DNA of 64,000 nucleotides, from positions 248,001 to 312,000 of the forward strand of contig CAWVIZ010000016.1 of the NCBI GenBank assembly GCA_963929535.1. The letters run 5' to 3'. How positions within the stretch are numbered: position 1 is the stretch's first letter; each line of letters starts with the position of its first letter. Shown here one piece after another: positions 8,707 to 16,220 of this stretch. This DNA is from Pullilachnospira sp963929535 (lineage in GTDB: Bacteria > Bacillota > Clostridia > Lachnospirales > Lachnospiraceae). The notes beneath the pieces were generated by a model that had not been told where the DNA came from, ran no database searches, and saw nothing but the letters and a program-made list of their open reading frames with translations. Position numbers and translations under genes: made by a program.

Positions 8707-9020
8707 ACCTTCCTCCTCAGCCGTTCCAGCCCTTCCTGTTTTTCCACCCGCATGCCTTCCCTCAGTGAGGTAACGCATGTTCTGGTATTGGGAATTCCGT
8801 CCACCACCATCATGCAGTCCGTACACCGGCCAATGGCACAGAAAATGCCCCGGGGTTCCCCCCTCTTTGCGGTGGTCCGGAATACACGGATGCCAGCGTT
8901 CATCAGGGCTGCCGCCACCGGTTCTCCTTCAATCCCCTCCATCGGCTCCCCGTTATAGTAAAAGGTTACCTTCTTCACATCCTGCATATCTCCCAGTATG
9001 GGATGTTCTGTCACTCGCAT
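8703..9020 (-). CDS. (2Fe-2S)-binding protein (HcnA / sarcosine oxidase alpha N-terminus-like)
   Basis: A 105-residue protein with a plant-type ferredoxin fold: VTFYYNGEPMEGIEGEPVAAAL followed by CAIGRCTDCMMVVDG and a final C in NTRTC. This is the small first subunit of HCN-synthase or opine-oxidase-like complexes. I prefer the ATG at 9020 (GGGAGGGAG upstream) over one at 9056 that lacks a site. It is the first gene of the operon running to 4062. Confidence 0.87.
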   Translation of the reverse strand: MRVTEHPILGDMQDVKKVTFYYNGEPMEGIEGEPVAAALMNAGIRVFRTTAKRGEPRGIFCAIGRCTDCMMVVDGIPNTRTCVTSLREGMRVEKQEGLERLRRKV

Positions 9021-9069
9021 AACTGCTCCCTCCCGTCTGGAAATCCATGTTTCCATTCATATACCGTAC

Positions 9070-9098
9070 ATTATACCCGCTTACGCTTTACAATTCAA
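9070..9098 (-). promoter_or_regulatory. SigA promoter of the dehydrogenase operon
   Basis: On the minus strand TTGAAT (9098-9093), 17-nt spacer, TATAAT (9075-9070), ending about 50 nt before the first start codon. Near-consensus hexamers with ideal spacing. Confidence 0.85.
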
Positions 9099-9163
9099 TG
9101 TTTTAGCGTATGAAAATCCATCTCAGGCCGGCAGCGCATCCTTCCGCCAGGCGCACCGGAAGC

Positions 9164-9200
9164 AAAAAGAGTGCCATCCCGCCGGATAACACTCTCTTTG
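9164..9200 (-). terminator. Rho-independent terminator after the PPIase lipoprotein gene
   Basis: Minus strand AGAGTG...CACTCT stem followed by TTTTTG. It lies about 75 nt past the stop codon at 9273 and upstream of the next operon promoter. Confidence 0.75.
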
Positions 9201-9272
9201 CTTCTCAATTTCTGACTTTTCATATAATGCCTGTCCTGCATCAGCTTTCTCTCAGACATATGAAATGCTGCT

Positions 9273-10475
9273 TTATTCTTCTGACGTCTCTGCAGCAGCC
9301 TGGGTCTCAGTAACAGTGGCATTGGCCATGATCAGATCATATACCCTCTGAAGCTGGATCGTCTGCTCCACATTGTCCCGGCCGTAGCTCTCATACAGCT
9401 CATCCTCGGTCACCCCGTAATCCGACATCATCTGCTCCAGCTCCGCCTGATACGTTTCATCTCCGATGGCATATCCTTCCGCATCGCAGATTGCCTGGGC
9501 CACCAGCGCCTGGGCGGCTATATCTTTCCCGAATTCTTCCGCGTTCGCCTCATACTCTTCCATGGTGATTCCGGAAGACTCTATAAATGCTTCCAGCTCC
9601 ATACCGGAAAACTGCGCATACATCTCCGCCTGCTGGCGGTACAGATCTTTTCCCATATCCACCAGTGTCTGCGGATACTCATGGATGGTAGAACTGTCCA
9701 CCACCTGGGTCCAGGCCGTATACTGTACCTGGTCATCTGCGGTCTGCTGGTTGCTTTCCTCCTGCTGGGAGCGGATCGCCGCCCGATATTCGTCCACCGT
9801 ACTGTATCCCTCGATGTTGGCTGCCACCCACTCATCCGTGGGTTCCTCCAGAGGAACCTTCACCGCATTCACTGTTACGGTAAATTCCACCGCCTTGCCT
9901 GACAGCTCCTGGGTATAGTCACTGGGGAAGGTAAGGTTCAGAGTCCTGGTCTCCCCCGCCACTGCTCCGATCAGCCCGTCCTCAAATCCCTCGATGAACT
10001 GTCCGGATCCCAGCACCAGATCCGCTCCCTGATCGCTGCCGCCTTCAAACTCTTCTCCGTCTATCCTGCCCACATAGTCGATATTCACCGTATCGCCTTC
10101 CTGGGCTGCCCGGCCTTCCACTTCCACCGGAAAATCCGCCAGCGCAGACTGGATGGCAGCCTCCACATCCTCATCAGTCACAGGCTGGATAGACTTTTCC
10201 ACAGTGATCCCCTTGTACTGTCCCAGAGTCACACATTTTTCCACATCAATGTCCGCCATCAGCTCTGCGGTGGTGGGACCTTCCTCGGTCTCTTCTGTCT
10301 CGCTGTCCCCTGCCTCGCTGGTCTGATCTTCTTCTCCGTCTATCTCTCCTTCCGTCTCGCCTTCCGCACTGGTCTGTTCGGCCTGACTATCTCCATCGGT
10401 TGTTTTCTTTTCGCATCCGGCCGCCGCCACACAGAAGCTTACCAGCAGCGCCATCATAAGGAATTTTCTTTTCAT
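9273..10475 (-). CDS. Secreted trigger-factor-like peptidyl-prolyl isomerase lipoprotein
   Basis: A 400-residue predicted lipoprotein: signal peptide MKRKFLMMALLVSF with lipobox VAAAGC, an acidic Glu/Ser/Thr-rich linker to about residue 85, an FKBP-type domain (NIDYVGRIDGEEFEGG, GQFIEGFEDGLIGAVAGE, LNLTFPSDY), then a long trigger-factor C-terminal-like helical region. It should act outside the membrane as a folding isomerase/chaperone. The true ATG (10475) sits behind GGAGGAGAGC. The tail VTETQAAAETSEE is low-complexity. Family placement is good; clients are unknown. Confidence 0.85.
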   Translation of the reverse strand: MKRKFLMMALLVSFCVAAAGCEKKTTDGDSQAEQTSAEGETEGEIDGEEDQTSEAGDSETEETEEGPTTAELMADIDVEKCVTLGQYKGITVEKSIQPVTDEDVEAAIQSALADFPVEVEGRAAQEGDTVNIDYVGRIDGEEFEGGSDQGADLVLGSGQFIEGFEDGLIGAVAGETRTLNLTFPSDYTQELSGKAVEFTVTVNAVKVPLEEPTDEWVAANIEGYSTVDEYRAAIRSQQEESNQQTADDQVQYTAWTQVVDSSTIHEYPQTLVDMGKDLYRQQAEMYAQFSGMELEAFIESSGITMEEYEANAEEFGKDIAAQALVAQAICDAEGYAIGDETYQAELEQMMSDYGVTEDELYESYGRDNVEQTIQLQRVYDLIMANATVTETQAAAETSEE

Positions 10476-10572
10476 GCTCTCCTCCAACTGTGACCGTTTC
10501 CGGCTTTTTTACGTCCAGTTCTGTGATTTTCTGTCCGCCCGGCCGCCAACGGCTGTTTCCGTTCTCTTCAAC

Positions 10573-10601
10573 GTTATATCATATTTTAAGATAAAAAGAA
10601 A
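10573..10601 (-). promoter_or_regulatory. Extended -10 promoter for the PPIase lipoprotein gene
   Basis: Minus strand TG-A-TATAAC with a weak TTTCTT 17 nt upstream, in an AT-rich pocket about 100 nt before the start codon. Confidence 0.5.
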
Positions 10602-10704
10602 GCCGTTTCGCGGATTTCCTGGTTTTTCTGGCAGCAGTTGTTACTATTCACAGCCGTTTCCTACCTGACAGCAGACGCGTTGTGCCTGCCCAAAAGCATC
10701 TGCT

Positions 10705-10839
10705 GGTCAGCCTTCCGGCCTCACCGTCACCAATGCATGTACGAAGCCGCAATTCCCGCAGTTTCCCGCTCCGCAGACATGACACATTGGCCCGCCCCCG
10801 CTCCTCACTGGCGGGGCAGAGAGGGGGGCCAGGCCGTTA
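10705..10839. repeat. Probable worn copy of the dispersed palindromic element
   Basis: GGTCAGCCTTCCGGCCTCACCGTCACCAATGCATGTAC resembles, in reverse orientation, the right end of the intact elements (CAGCCTTCCGGCTTCACTG then ATGCATGCACA). The segment ends GGCCGTTAC at 10839, overlapping the last codon of the next gene. The remainder of the 360-nt gap (10476-10836) holds only the promoter at 10573. Confidence 0.45.
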
Positions 10840-12198
10840 CGCGCTCTCTTCGTTTTCTTCCTCCGCAGCTGTGTCCGTCAGATCTTCCGATGCCACAGAC
10901 GGCCGTTCCAGATCGTATACACCGTCAAAATTCAGTATTTGGGAAAATCTTCCGGCTCCCTGATACAGATCCTGATACATCCGGTACCCGTCCAGATTCC
11001 AGTAATTACTCCGCAGATACTGATCTGTTATCTGGGTAAACGCTTCTCCCAGATCCCGGGCGCAAAAATAATGAAATCCCTGTTCCTTCAGCCAGGTGTA
11101 TTTTTCATTATCCTCTGCGTACTGTTTTCTGGTACCGATATCCGTTCCCTCAGGAAACAGAAGGATGTCCACATCTCCCAGAAGCGGCTTTACCCGCTGC
11201 TGCCAAAGCTCCATATCTGCCTGAACCGTCTCCAGATCCTCCGCATAACTGATGGCATTATACCCACAGGAGGCAAATTCCCAGCCCGTACTTCTGAGAG
11301 CTTCGATCACAGGCGCCGCGTCCGCAGTTTCCTTAGCGGTGTCAAACACCCCGTACCGGGAGGCGTATTTATTGTTCTCCGTACTGCCCAGGCTCTCGTC
11401 TGTCCGGTAGCCCAGCACTCCGTTGTATCCGCTGAAAGCCAGGATCCCCCGCGCTCCGTTATTGGAAAAATCCGGGTGTTCTTTAATAAATGCCTCCACA
11501 CACGGAATCAAATCGTAAGCTCCGGTCTGCACCGTTCCGTCTGCCCCCGTAAGCTCAGCCGTCAGATTTCCGTTCTCACCCAGTACGATCCGGGATGCGC
11601 AGCCCTGGCCCGTCAGACTCAGATCATAGTTCACGTTCATCTGGGAAATGATCAGCGGTTTCTTTCCCTTGGGCAGCTGCAGCGTGGATGCCGTCATGGT
11701 TCCCGTCTCCGGATCCCAGACACCCAGGTCGTGCAGCTTTACCAGCACGTATCCCTGGTCGTACAGCTGCTGAAGCACCTGGTTAAATTCATCTACCGTC
11801 AGATGCCCCTGATCCATGGCCAGCGCCGCAGAGGTATCCTCCTGGGAAAATGCCGCGGAGGTGTCTGCGATCAGAGACTGAAAGGAGAGATGGAGGATCT
11901 TGTCCACAGCCACTTCCTCCAGCTCTTCCTGCGGGGAATCCCCGGCAGCTTCCTGGGTCTCCGCTTTTTTTTCCTTCTTCTCATCACCGGAAGCGGTAAA
12001 TGCCCTTACCGCCGCTGTAATCCCCCAGATCACCAGTGCCAGAAGCAGCAGAAGGACCGCCGCCAGAACACCTCTTAAGATCAGGGCTCTCCTCCGTCTT
12101 TTCCTGCGCATCTCCTGCCGCAGCTTTCTCTGCCGCCGGATCCTGCGCTCCCGTTCCTGGTCAGTCATTTCTCCTGTTCCCTTTTCTCTCTCGTCCAT
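10837..12198 (-). CDS. Polysaccharide-deacetylase-like membrane protein, catalytic residues apparently lost
   Basis: A 453-residue protein with an arginine-rich cytoplasmic N-terminus, one membrane segment (about residues 39-65) and an extracellular NodB-like domain homologous to its upstream neighbour. Shared landmarks are HLSFQSLIAD, QLYDQGYVLVKLHDL, LPKGKKPLIIS, YNGVLGYRTDES and NLDGYRMYQDL. Where the paralogue has SLDDLSYY and the metal-binding SHTWGH, this protein reads SQMNVNYD and SCGYNAIS. It is therefore probably a non-catalytic paralogue, perhaps glycan-binding (inference). GGGAGGATC precedes the ATG. Confidence 0.75.
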   Translation of the reverse strand: MDEREKGTGEMTDQERERRIRRQRKLRQEMRRKRRRRALILRGVLAAVLLLLLALVIWGITAAVRAFTASGDEKKEKKAETQEAAGDSPQEELEEVAVDKILHLSFQSLIADTSAAFSQEDTSAALAMDQGHLTVDEFNQVLQQLYDQGYVLVKLHDLGVWDPETGTMTASTLQLPKGKKPLIISQMNVNYDLSLTGQGCASRIVLGENGNLTAELTGADGTVQTGAYDLIPCVEAFIKEHPDFSNNGARGILAFSGYNGVLGYRTDESLGSTENNKYASRYGVFDTAKETADAAPVIEALRSTGWEFASCGYNAISYAEDLETVQADMELWQQRVKPLLGDVDILLFPEGTDIGTRKQYAEDNEKYTWLKEQGFHYFCARDLGEAFTQITDQYLRSNYWNLDGYRMYQDLYQGAGRFSQILNFDGVYDLERPSVASEDLTDTAAEEENEESA

Positions 12199-12212
12199 AG
12201 ATCCTCCCTTTC

Positions 12213-12262
12213 ACAAAAGACCGCTGCCGCCCGCAGGTTCTCCCTGCCGGGCACAGCGGTCC
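12213..12262 (-). terminator. Intergenic terminator or attenuator between the two deacetylase-like genes
   Basis: Minus strand GACCGCTG...CAGCGGTC stem (8 bp, with inner complementarity) followed by TTTT. It lies between the stop at 12278 and the RBS of the downstream paralogue, so it may reduce read-through. Confidence 0.65.
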
Positions 12263-12277
12263 GCCCCATACTGCACC

Positions 12278-13759
12278 TTATAAGGCCGGCATATCCGTCC
12301 GGGCCGGATCCAGGATCTGACTTGCGTCAAACAGATCACTGGTCCTGTTCTTCTCACCATGTACGTCATTCCACAGACGGTATCCGTCCAGATTTCTTCT
12401 TCCCTGCCGGACATAATCGTCCCGGATCTGCAGAAAATACTGACTGGAATCCACATTACAGTAAAAATTGAATCCCTGGCTCTTCAGATAAGCAAATTTC
12501 TCATTATCCATGGAATAATCATGCCAGTCAGCGATATCCTCACCATGCGCGAAAATGATCGTATCGCTTCCCCCGATCAGCGGAGCCACATACGCCTGCC
12601 ATTTCTCATTATCTGTCTTGATCTGTTCCAGGCTTGTGTTGGAGCCTACCCGTATATGTCCCCAGGTATGGCTGGCAAAATTCCATCCATCCTCCTTCAG
12701 AGCTGCTGCCACCTTCTTGGCTTCCTCGCATTCCTTCTCCCAGTCAAAATCGGGATGCGCGTCCAGCCAAGCCTGCTGATCCTCTGTCAGATTTTCTCTT
12801 GTCTTATAGGCGATATCTGTCCGATATCCCAGAATCCCATCATAGCCGGTCAGAGCGATGGTCCCTTTGGCCCCATGGTACGCCGCATCCGGATGCTCCT
12901 CCAAGAACTGATCCAGAAGAGGTACGCAGTCATATGCGCCTGTCACCGTGGTTCCATCTTTCTGTACATATTCACAGGTGGGCTTCCCATTCTCATCCAG
13001 CACCATCTTGGTGGCAATCCCCCGCCCGTCGTAGCTGTGATAATAGGACAGGTCATCCAGAGACAGCACAAAGGGCTTCTTCCCCTCCGGCAGCATGATC
13101 TGGTTGGTGGTAAAATGCACCGTACCATCCTCATCTGTAGTCTGCACCACCAGATCATGAAGATCCACCAGCACATAGCCGTTGTCATACATGGCCTGCG
13201 TGATCTTGTTAAATTCATCCACTGTGGTCATCCACTGCTTGAAACCTGCAGCGGTACTGTCGCTTCCGGCAAATCCCAGTTCCGGGTCCACTACCAGAGA
13301 ATGATAAAAAATATGAGTCACCTCATTCATATCCACCGGAACCAGCTTGGATTTCTCAGACTCATACTCAGCGATCTTGGCAATGATATCCGCATCCTTA
13401 TCATAGTTCTCCAGAGACTTTAAAAGCTCGATGGCTCCTTCATAATCATATCCCAGAGACATGGTCTCCGCCTTCTCAATGGCCTCCTTACGCTGCTGGT
13501 TCTTCTCCTCCTCCGCCTGGATCAGAGCTTCCTGCCGGACGCGTTCCTCTTCCTTCTTCTCTCTGGATCGCCTCACCTGCACCGATACCAGTACGATGGC
13601 TCCCACCAGGATCAGCAGCACGGCGGCCAGAAGTCCTGCCCGCAGCATCATGGCCCGGCGTCTCCTTCTGCGGCGCCGCTCCTTTCTTAAACGTTCTATC
13701 CTTTTTCTGCGCTCCTCCTCGGACATGGGAGGACGTCCTGTATTCATTCCCTCGCTCAT
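12278..13759 (-). CDS. Membrane-anchored polysaccharide deacetylase (NodB-like)
   Basis: A 493-residue protein: highly basic cytoplasmic N-terminus (RKERRRRRRRR), one membrane helix (about residues 38-62), a Glu/Lys-rich coiled-coil-like linker with a short TPR-like stretch (GYDYEGAIELLKSLENYD), then a deacetylase domain. Key residues remain: SLDDLSYY near residue 235 (catalytic/metal Asp pair) and SHTWGH near residue 360 (metal His pair). It likely removes N-acetyl groups from peptidoglycan or another surface glycan. It is duplicated immediately downstream. Confidence 0.82.
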   Translation of the reverse strand: MSEGMNTGRPPMSEEERRKRIERLRKERRRRRRRRAMMLRAGLLAAVLLILVGAIVLVSVQVRRSREKKEEERVRQEALIQAEEEKNQQRKEAIEKAETMSLGYDYEGAIELLKSLENYDKDADIIAKIAEYESEKSKLVPVDMNEVTHIFYHSLVVDPELGFAGSDSTAAGFKQWMTTVDEFNKITQAMYDNGYVLVDLHDLVVQTTDEDGTVHFTTNQIMLPEGKKPFVLSLDDLSYYHSYDGRGIATKMVLDENGKPTCEYVQKDGTTVTGAYDCVPLLDQFLEEHPDAAYHGAKGTIALTGYDGILGYRTDIAYKTRENLTEDQQAWLDAHPDFDWEKECEEAKKVAAALKEDGWNFASHTWGHIRVGSNTSLEQIKTDNEKWQAYVAPLIGGSDTIIFAHGEDIADWHDYSMDNEKFAYLKSQGFNFYCNVDSSQYFLQIRDDYVRQGRRNLDGYRLWNDVHGEKNRTSDLFDASQILDPARTDMPAL

Positions 13760-13823
13760 GATAATCTTCCTTTATGCTTTTCATTTCGTCCCCTTCCATG
13801 ACCTTTCGGGACGTTTCCAATAC

Positions 13824-13832
13824 ATTATAACA
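13824..13832 (-). promoter_or_regulatory. Extended -10 promoter for the deacetylase pair
   Basis: Minus strand TG-T-TATAAT, about 65 nt before the ATG at 13759. The -35 region is poor. Confidence 0.55.
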
Positions 13833-13874
13833 CAGAAGTCCCGTATTTCTACCTTTTTTCCGCAAAAAATATAA

Positions 13875-13903
13875 TTGCCTTTTCCTCCCAACAGTGATAG
13901 AAT
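13875..13903 (+). promoter_or_regulatory. SigA promoter of the small basic membrane protein
   Basis: TTGCCT (13875-13880), 17-nt spacer, TAGAAT (13898-13903), 33 nt upstream of the start codon. It is back to back with the minus-strand promoter at 13824. Confidence 0.8.
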
Positions 13904-13936
13904 AAAACAGTATGAACAAAGGACAGGAGGAGCACC

Positions 13937-14434
13937 ATGCAAGTCTGGCAGTTATTATTGCTTATTGTTGTCGTTGTTGCCGCCGTCCTGGTTGCCCTGT
14001 ATTTTCTTGGCAAAAGAACGCAGAAAAAGCAGAATGAACAGCAGGCGCAGATCGAAGCCGCCAAGCAGACTGTCTCCATGCTGATCATTGACAAGAAACG
14101 TCTGCCGATCAAGAAGTCCGGTCTGCCTCAGATGGTCATTGATCAGACCCCAAGGCTGATGCGCCGGGCAAAGCTGCCCATTGTCAAGGCAAAGGTGGGT
14201 CCCAGGATCATGGTTCTGGTAGCGGATGCGAAAGTATACGAACTCATCCCGCTGAAAAAGGAAGTCAAGGCTACTGTGAGCGGCATCTATATTACTGAGG
14301 TACGGGGTGTCCGCGGACCGCTGGAAGCGCCGCCCAAGAAGAAAAAATTCTGGGCACGCATGAAGGACAAGGTTCTCAGCTCCCATGCAGCAGAGACAGA
14401 AAAAGAAAAGGCAAAAAAGAAGAAGAAAAAATAG
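13937..14434 (+). CDS. Unrecognised single-pass membrane protein with a basic cytoplasmic domain
   Basis: 165 residues. An N-terminal membrane segment (LLLLIVVVVAAVLVALYFL) is followed by a soluble domain with alternating basic and hydrophobic residues (MLIIDKKRLPIKKSGLPQMV, KVGPRIMVLVADAKVYELIP) and a polylysine tail. I do not recognise a domain; the pattern suggests a small beta-rich fold. AGGAGGAGC precedes the ATG, and it has its own promoter and terminator, so it is monocistronic. No function is assigned. Confidence 0.75.
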   Translation: MQVWQLLLLIVVVVAAVLVALYFLGKRTQKKQNEQQAQIEAAKQTVSMLIIDKKRLPIKKSGLPQMVIDQTPRLMRRAKLPIVKAKVGPRIMVLVADAKVYELIPLKKEVKATVSGIYITEVRGVRGPLEAPPKKKKFWARMKDKVLSSHAAETEKEKAKKKKKK

Positions 14435-14449
14435 GATCTGAAAAAGAGC

Positions 14450-14496
14450 ACCGCAGAACCGGTACGGCATTGCCCATCGGTTCTGCGGTATTTTTT
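14450..14496 (+). terminator. Rho-independent terminator
   Basis: ACCGCAGAACC...GGTTCTGCGGT, 11-bp perfect stem, then ATTTTTT, 16 nt past the stop at 14434. Confidence 0.9.
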
Positions 14497-14547
14497 CAGC
14501 CGTTCTTCTGTTTTAACATTTTGCGGCCTTACGGAAAGATCACAGGC

Positions 14548-14628
14548 AACAGTTCGGCCTTACGGCTTCGCCGCTGCAAATGAATGCGCGCAGCGCCCCC
14601 GCGGGACAGTGGAAGGCGGAACTGTTAC
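14548..14628. repeat. Short dispersed palindromic element
   Basis: Begins GCAACAGTTCGGCCTTACGG and ends GGAAGGCGGAACTGTTAC, matching the terminal inverted repeats of the family with a few substitutions. It lacks the central hairpin block of the longer copies. No clear flanking duplication, so probably an old copy. It lies between the terminator at 14496 and the DUF1934 stop. Confidence 0.75.
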
Positions 14629-14640
14629 GGTCATGATCCT

Positions 14641-15096
14641 TTACAGCCGGAAGCTTTTGTCCCCTTTGGGAACCGCCCGGATATCCATCACACAGTCCGT
14701 CACAGGACTTCCGTTCATGCCCAGCGCATATTCCGCGTGGATCTCCAGTCCGGAGGCGGATTCTCCCATCAGGATCCTGGTAGCCGCCACTTCCATTTCC
14801 AGGCGGCCGAAGGGCGTATGGTAACAGGTCAGATTCTTTTTATCCTTCTCAAAGATCATCTGGACATTCACCACTCCCCGCTTTCTCACCTCCATCAGAC
14901 CGGGTCTGATCTTGATCATATTGTGGGTGGGCTCTGTAAATCCCTCCATTACTTCATCATACAGAAGGTAATGGGTCTTATTCCTGTAATAATATTCCCC
15001 CGGAGTGATCAGCTCCAGCGGCTCCTCCTGGCCATCGCTCTCTCCCGGGGTATGCAGTCCCCGGATATGTATCAGTACTTCCTTTGTCATCGCCAT
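14641..15096 (-). CDS. DUF1934 domain protein
   Basis: A 151-residue YwiB-like beta-barrel protein of unknown role, recognised from the layout VLIHIRGLH...GEYYYRNKTHYLLYDE, then IRPGLMEVRKRG and LTCYHTPFGRLEMEVAA. The start codon overlaps the murI stop (TGATG), so the genes are co-translated. A second in-frame ATG two codons later is equally possible. Adjacency to murI suggests a cell-envelope context but proves nothing. Confidence 0.85.
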   Translation of the reverse strand: MAMTKEVLIHIRGLHTPGESDGQEEPLELITPGEYYYRNKTHYLLYDEVMEGFTEPTHNMIKIRPGLMEVRKRGVVNVQMIFEKDKKNLTCYHTPFGRLEMEVAATRILMGESASGLEIHAEYALGMNGSPVTDCVMDIRAVPKGDKSFRL

Positions 15097-15917
15097 CAGT
15101 ACTCCTCAATATTAATCTGCTGTGTCATCTCCACGTCAAAGGGCAGGATGGAGTTGGCAAACTGCTTGAACTTTTCCGCCGCATCCGACACAAAGAAACG
15201 ATAAGGGAATTCGCTCTCCCGGCTTCCCGGGTTCAGAAGCTGTCTGTCCGTAAGCAGTCGTTTCAGCGCGAGAGCTGTCTCGTATGCCGGGTTCACCAGC
15301 GTCACCGTCTCTCCCATGATCTCCCCGATCAGCCCCCGCAGAAGGGGATAATGGGTACATCCCAGGATCAGAGCATCAATATCCTGCTCCTGCAGATCCT
15401 TCAGATAACGTCTGGCCACGATCTCTGTCACCGGATCCTTCAGCCATCCCTCCTCCACCAGGGGGACAAACAGAGGACAGGGCCTGCCCACCACCGTGAT
15501 CTCAGGATCCATCTCACAGATCAGTCTCCGGTAAAGGTGACTGTTGATGGTGGCCTCTGTAGCGATCACACCAACTCTTTTTTTCTTGGTGGCCCGGATC
15601 GCCACCCGGGCGCCGGGCTTTACCACTCCGATAATGGGAATATCACTCTCCGACTCCAGCGTCTCCAGGGCCAGAGCGCTGGCGGTGTTGCAGGCCACTA
15701 CGATGGCCTTCACCCGCTGTTCCTGCAGAAACCGCACGATCTGCCTGGAATACCGGATCACCGTATCCCGGGATTTGCTGCCGTAAGGCACCCGGGCCGT
15801 ATCCCCAAAGTAGATGATCTTCTCCATGGGAAGGTTCCGCATGATCTCCCTTGCTACGGTCAGCCCGCCTACTCCGGAATCAAAAACGCCCACAGGCGCA
15901 TTGGGATCTATCTTCAT
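15096..15917 (-). CDS. murI: Glutamate racemase
   Basis: A 273-residue enzyme converting L- to D-glutamate for peptidoglycan. Both catalytic cysteine motifs are present: VVACNTASAL (about residue 75) and ILGCTHYPLL (about residue 188). The N-terminal PVGVFDSGVGGLTVAREI and YFGDTARVPYGSKS are also diagnostic. Length is typical. It is followed directly by DUF1934 with a 1-nt overlap of stop and start. Confidence 0.96.
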   Translation of the reverse strand: MKIDPNAPVGVFDSGVGGLTVAREIMRNLPMEKIIYFGDTARVPYGSKSRDTVIRYSRQIVRFLQEQRVKAIVVACNTASALALETLESESDIPIIGVVKPGARVAIRATKKKRVGVIATEATINSHLYRRLICEMDPEITVVGRPCPLFVPLVEEGWLKDPVTEIVARRYLKDLQEQDIDALILGCTHYPLLRGLIGEIMGETVTLVNPAYETALALKRLLTDRQLLNPGSRESEFPYRFFVSDAAEKFKQFANSILPFDVEMTQQINIEEY

Positions 15918-16022
15918 ATATCTGTCTCTCCAGCTTTCACCTGTTTTCCGCAGCTGTGACTGCGATCTTTATAATAATACCGTGTCCTGCAGGAGAATTC
16001 AAGACCAAGTTGCCGTTCTTTC

Positions 16023-16214
16023 GTAACAGTTCAGCCTTCTGGCTTCACTGTCACAAAAGCATGCACACTGGCTGCGTTTCACGCAGCCTAGCGCCCGCAG
16101 GCCTCGGGATCCCGCTGCAAATGCAGCGGGATCTACACTCCGTTTCGGTCGGCGCTTAACGTGTGCCACTGGCACACAGCGCCCTCGCGGGACAGTTGAA
16201 GGCTGAACTGTAAC
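16023..16214. repeat. Intact long dispersed palindromic element (192 bp) with 8-bp target duplication
   Basis: Ends GTAACAGTTCAGCCTTC and GAAGGCTGAACTGTAAC are perfect inverted repeats. Both sides carry GTTCTTTC (16015-16022 and 16215-16222), a perfect 8-bp direct repeat. The interior holds strong hairpins (GGCTGCG/CGCAGCC; ATCCCGCTGC/GCAGCGGGAT) and the CGGTCGGCGCTTAACGTGTG block. It sits right behind the spoIIR stop codon, which lies inside the right duplication. The rest of the 15918-16220 gap is empty. Confidence 0.92.
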
Positions 16215-16220
16215 GTTCTT

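Noticed and set aside
6304..8958. Several plus-strand open frames opposite the dehydrogenase operon
   Set aside because: They are antisense shadows of G+C-rich coding sequence with no start sites or recognisable domains.
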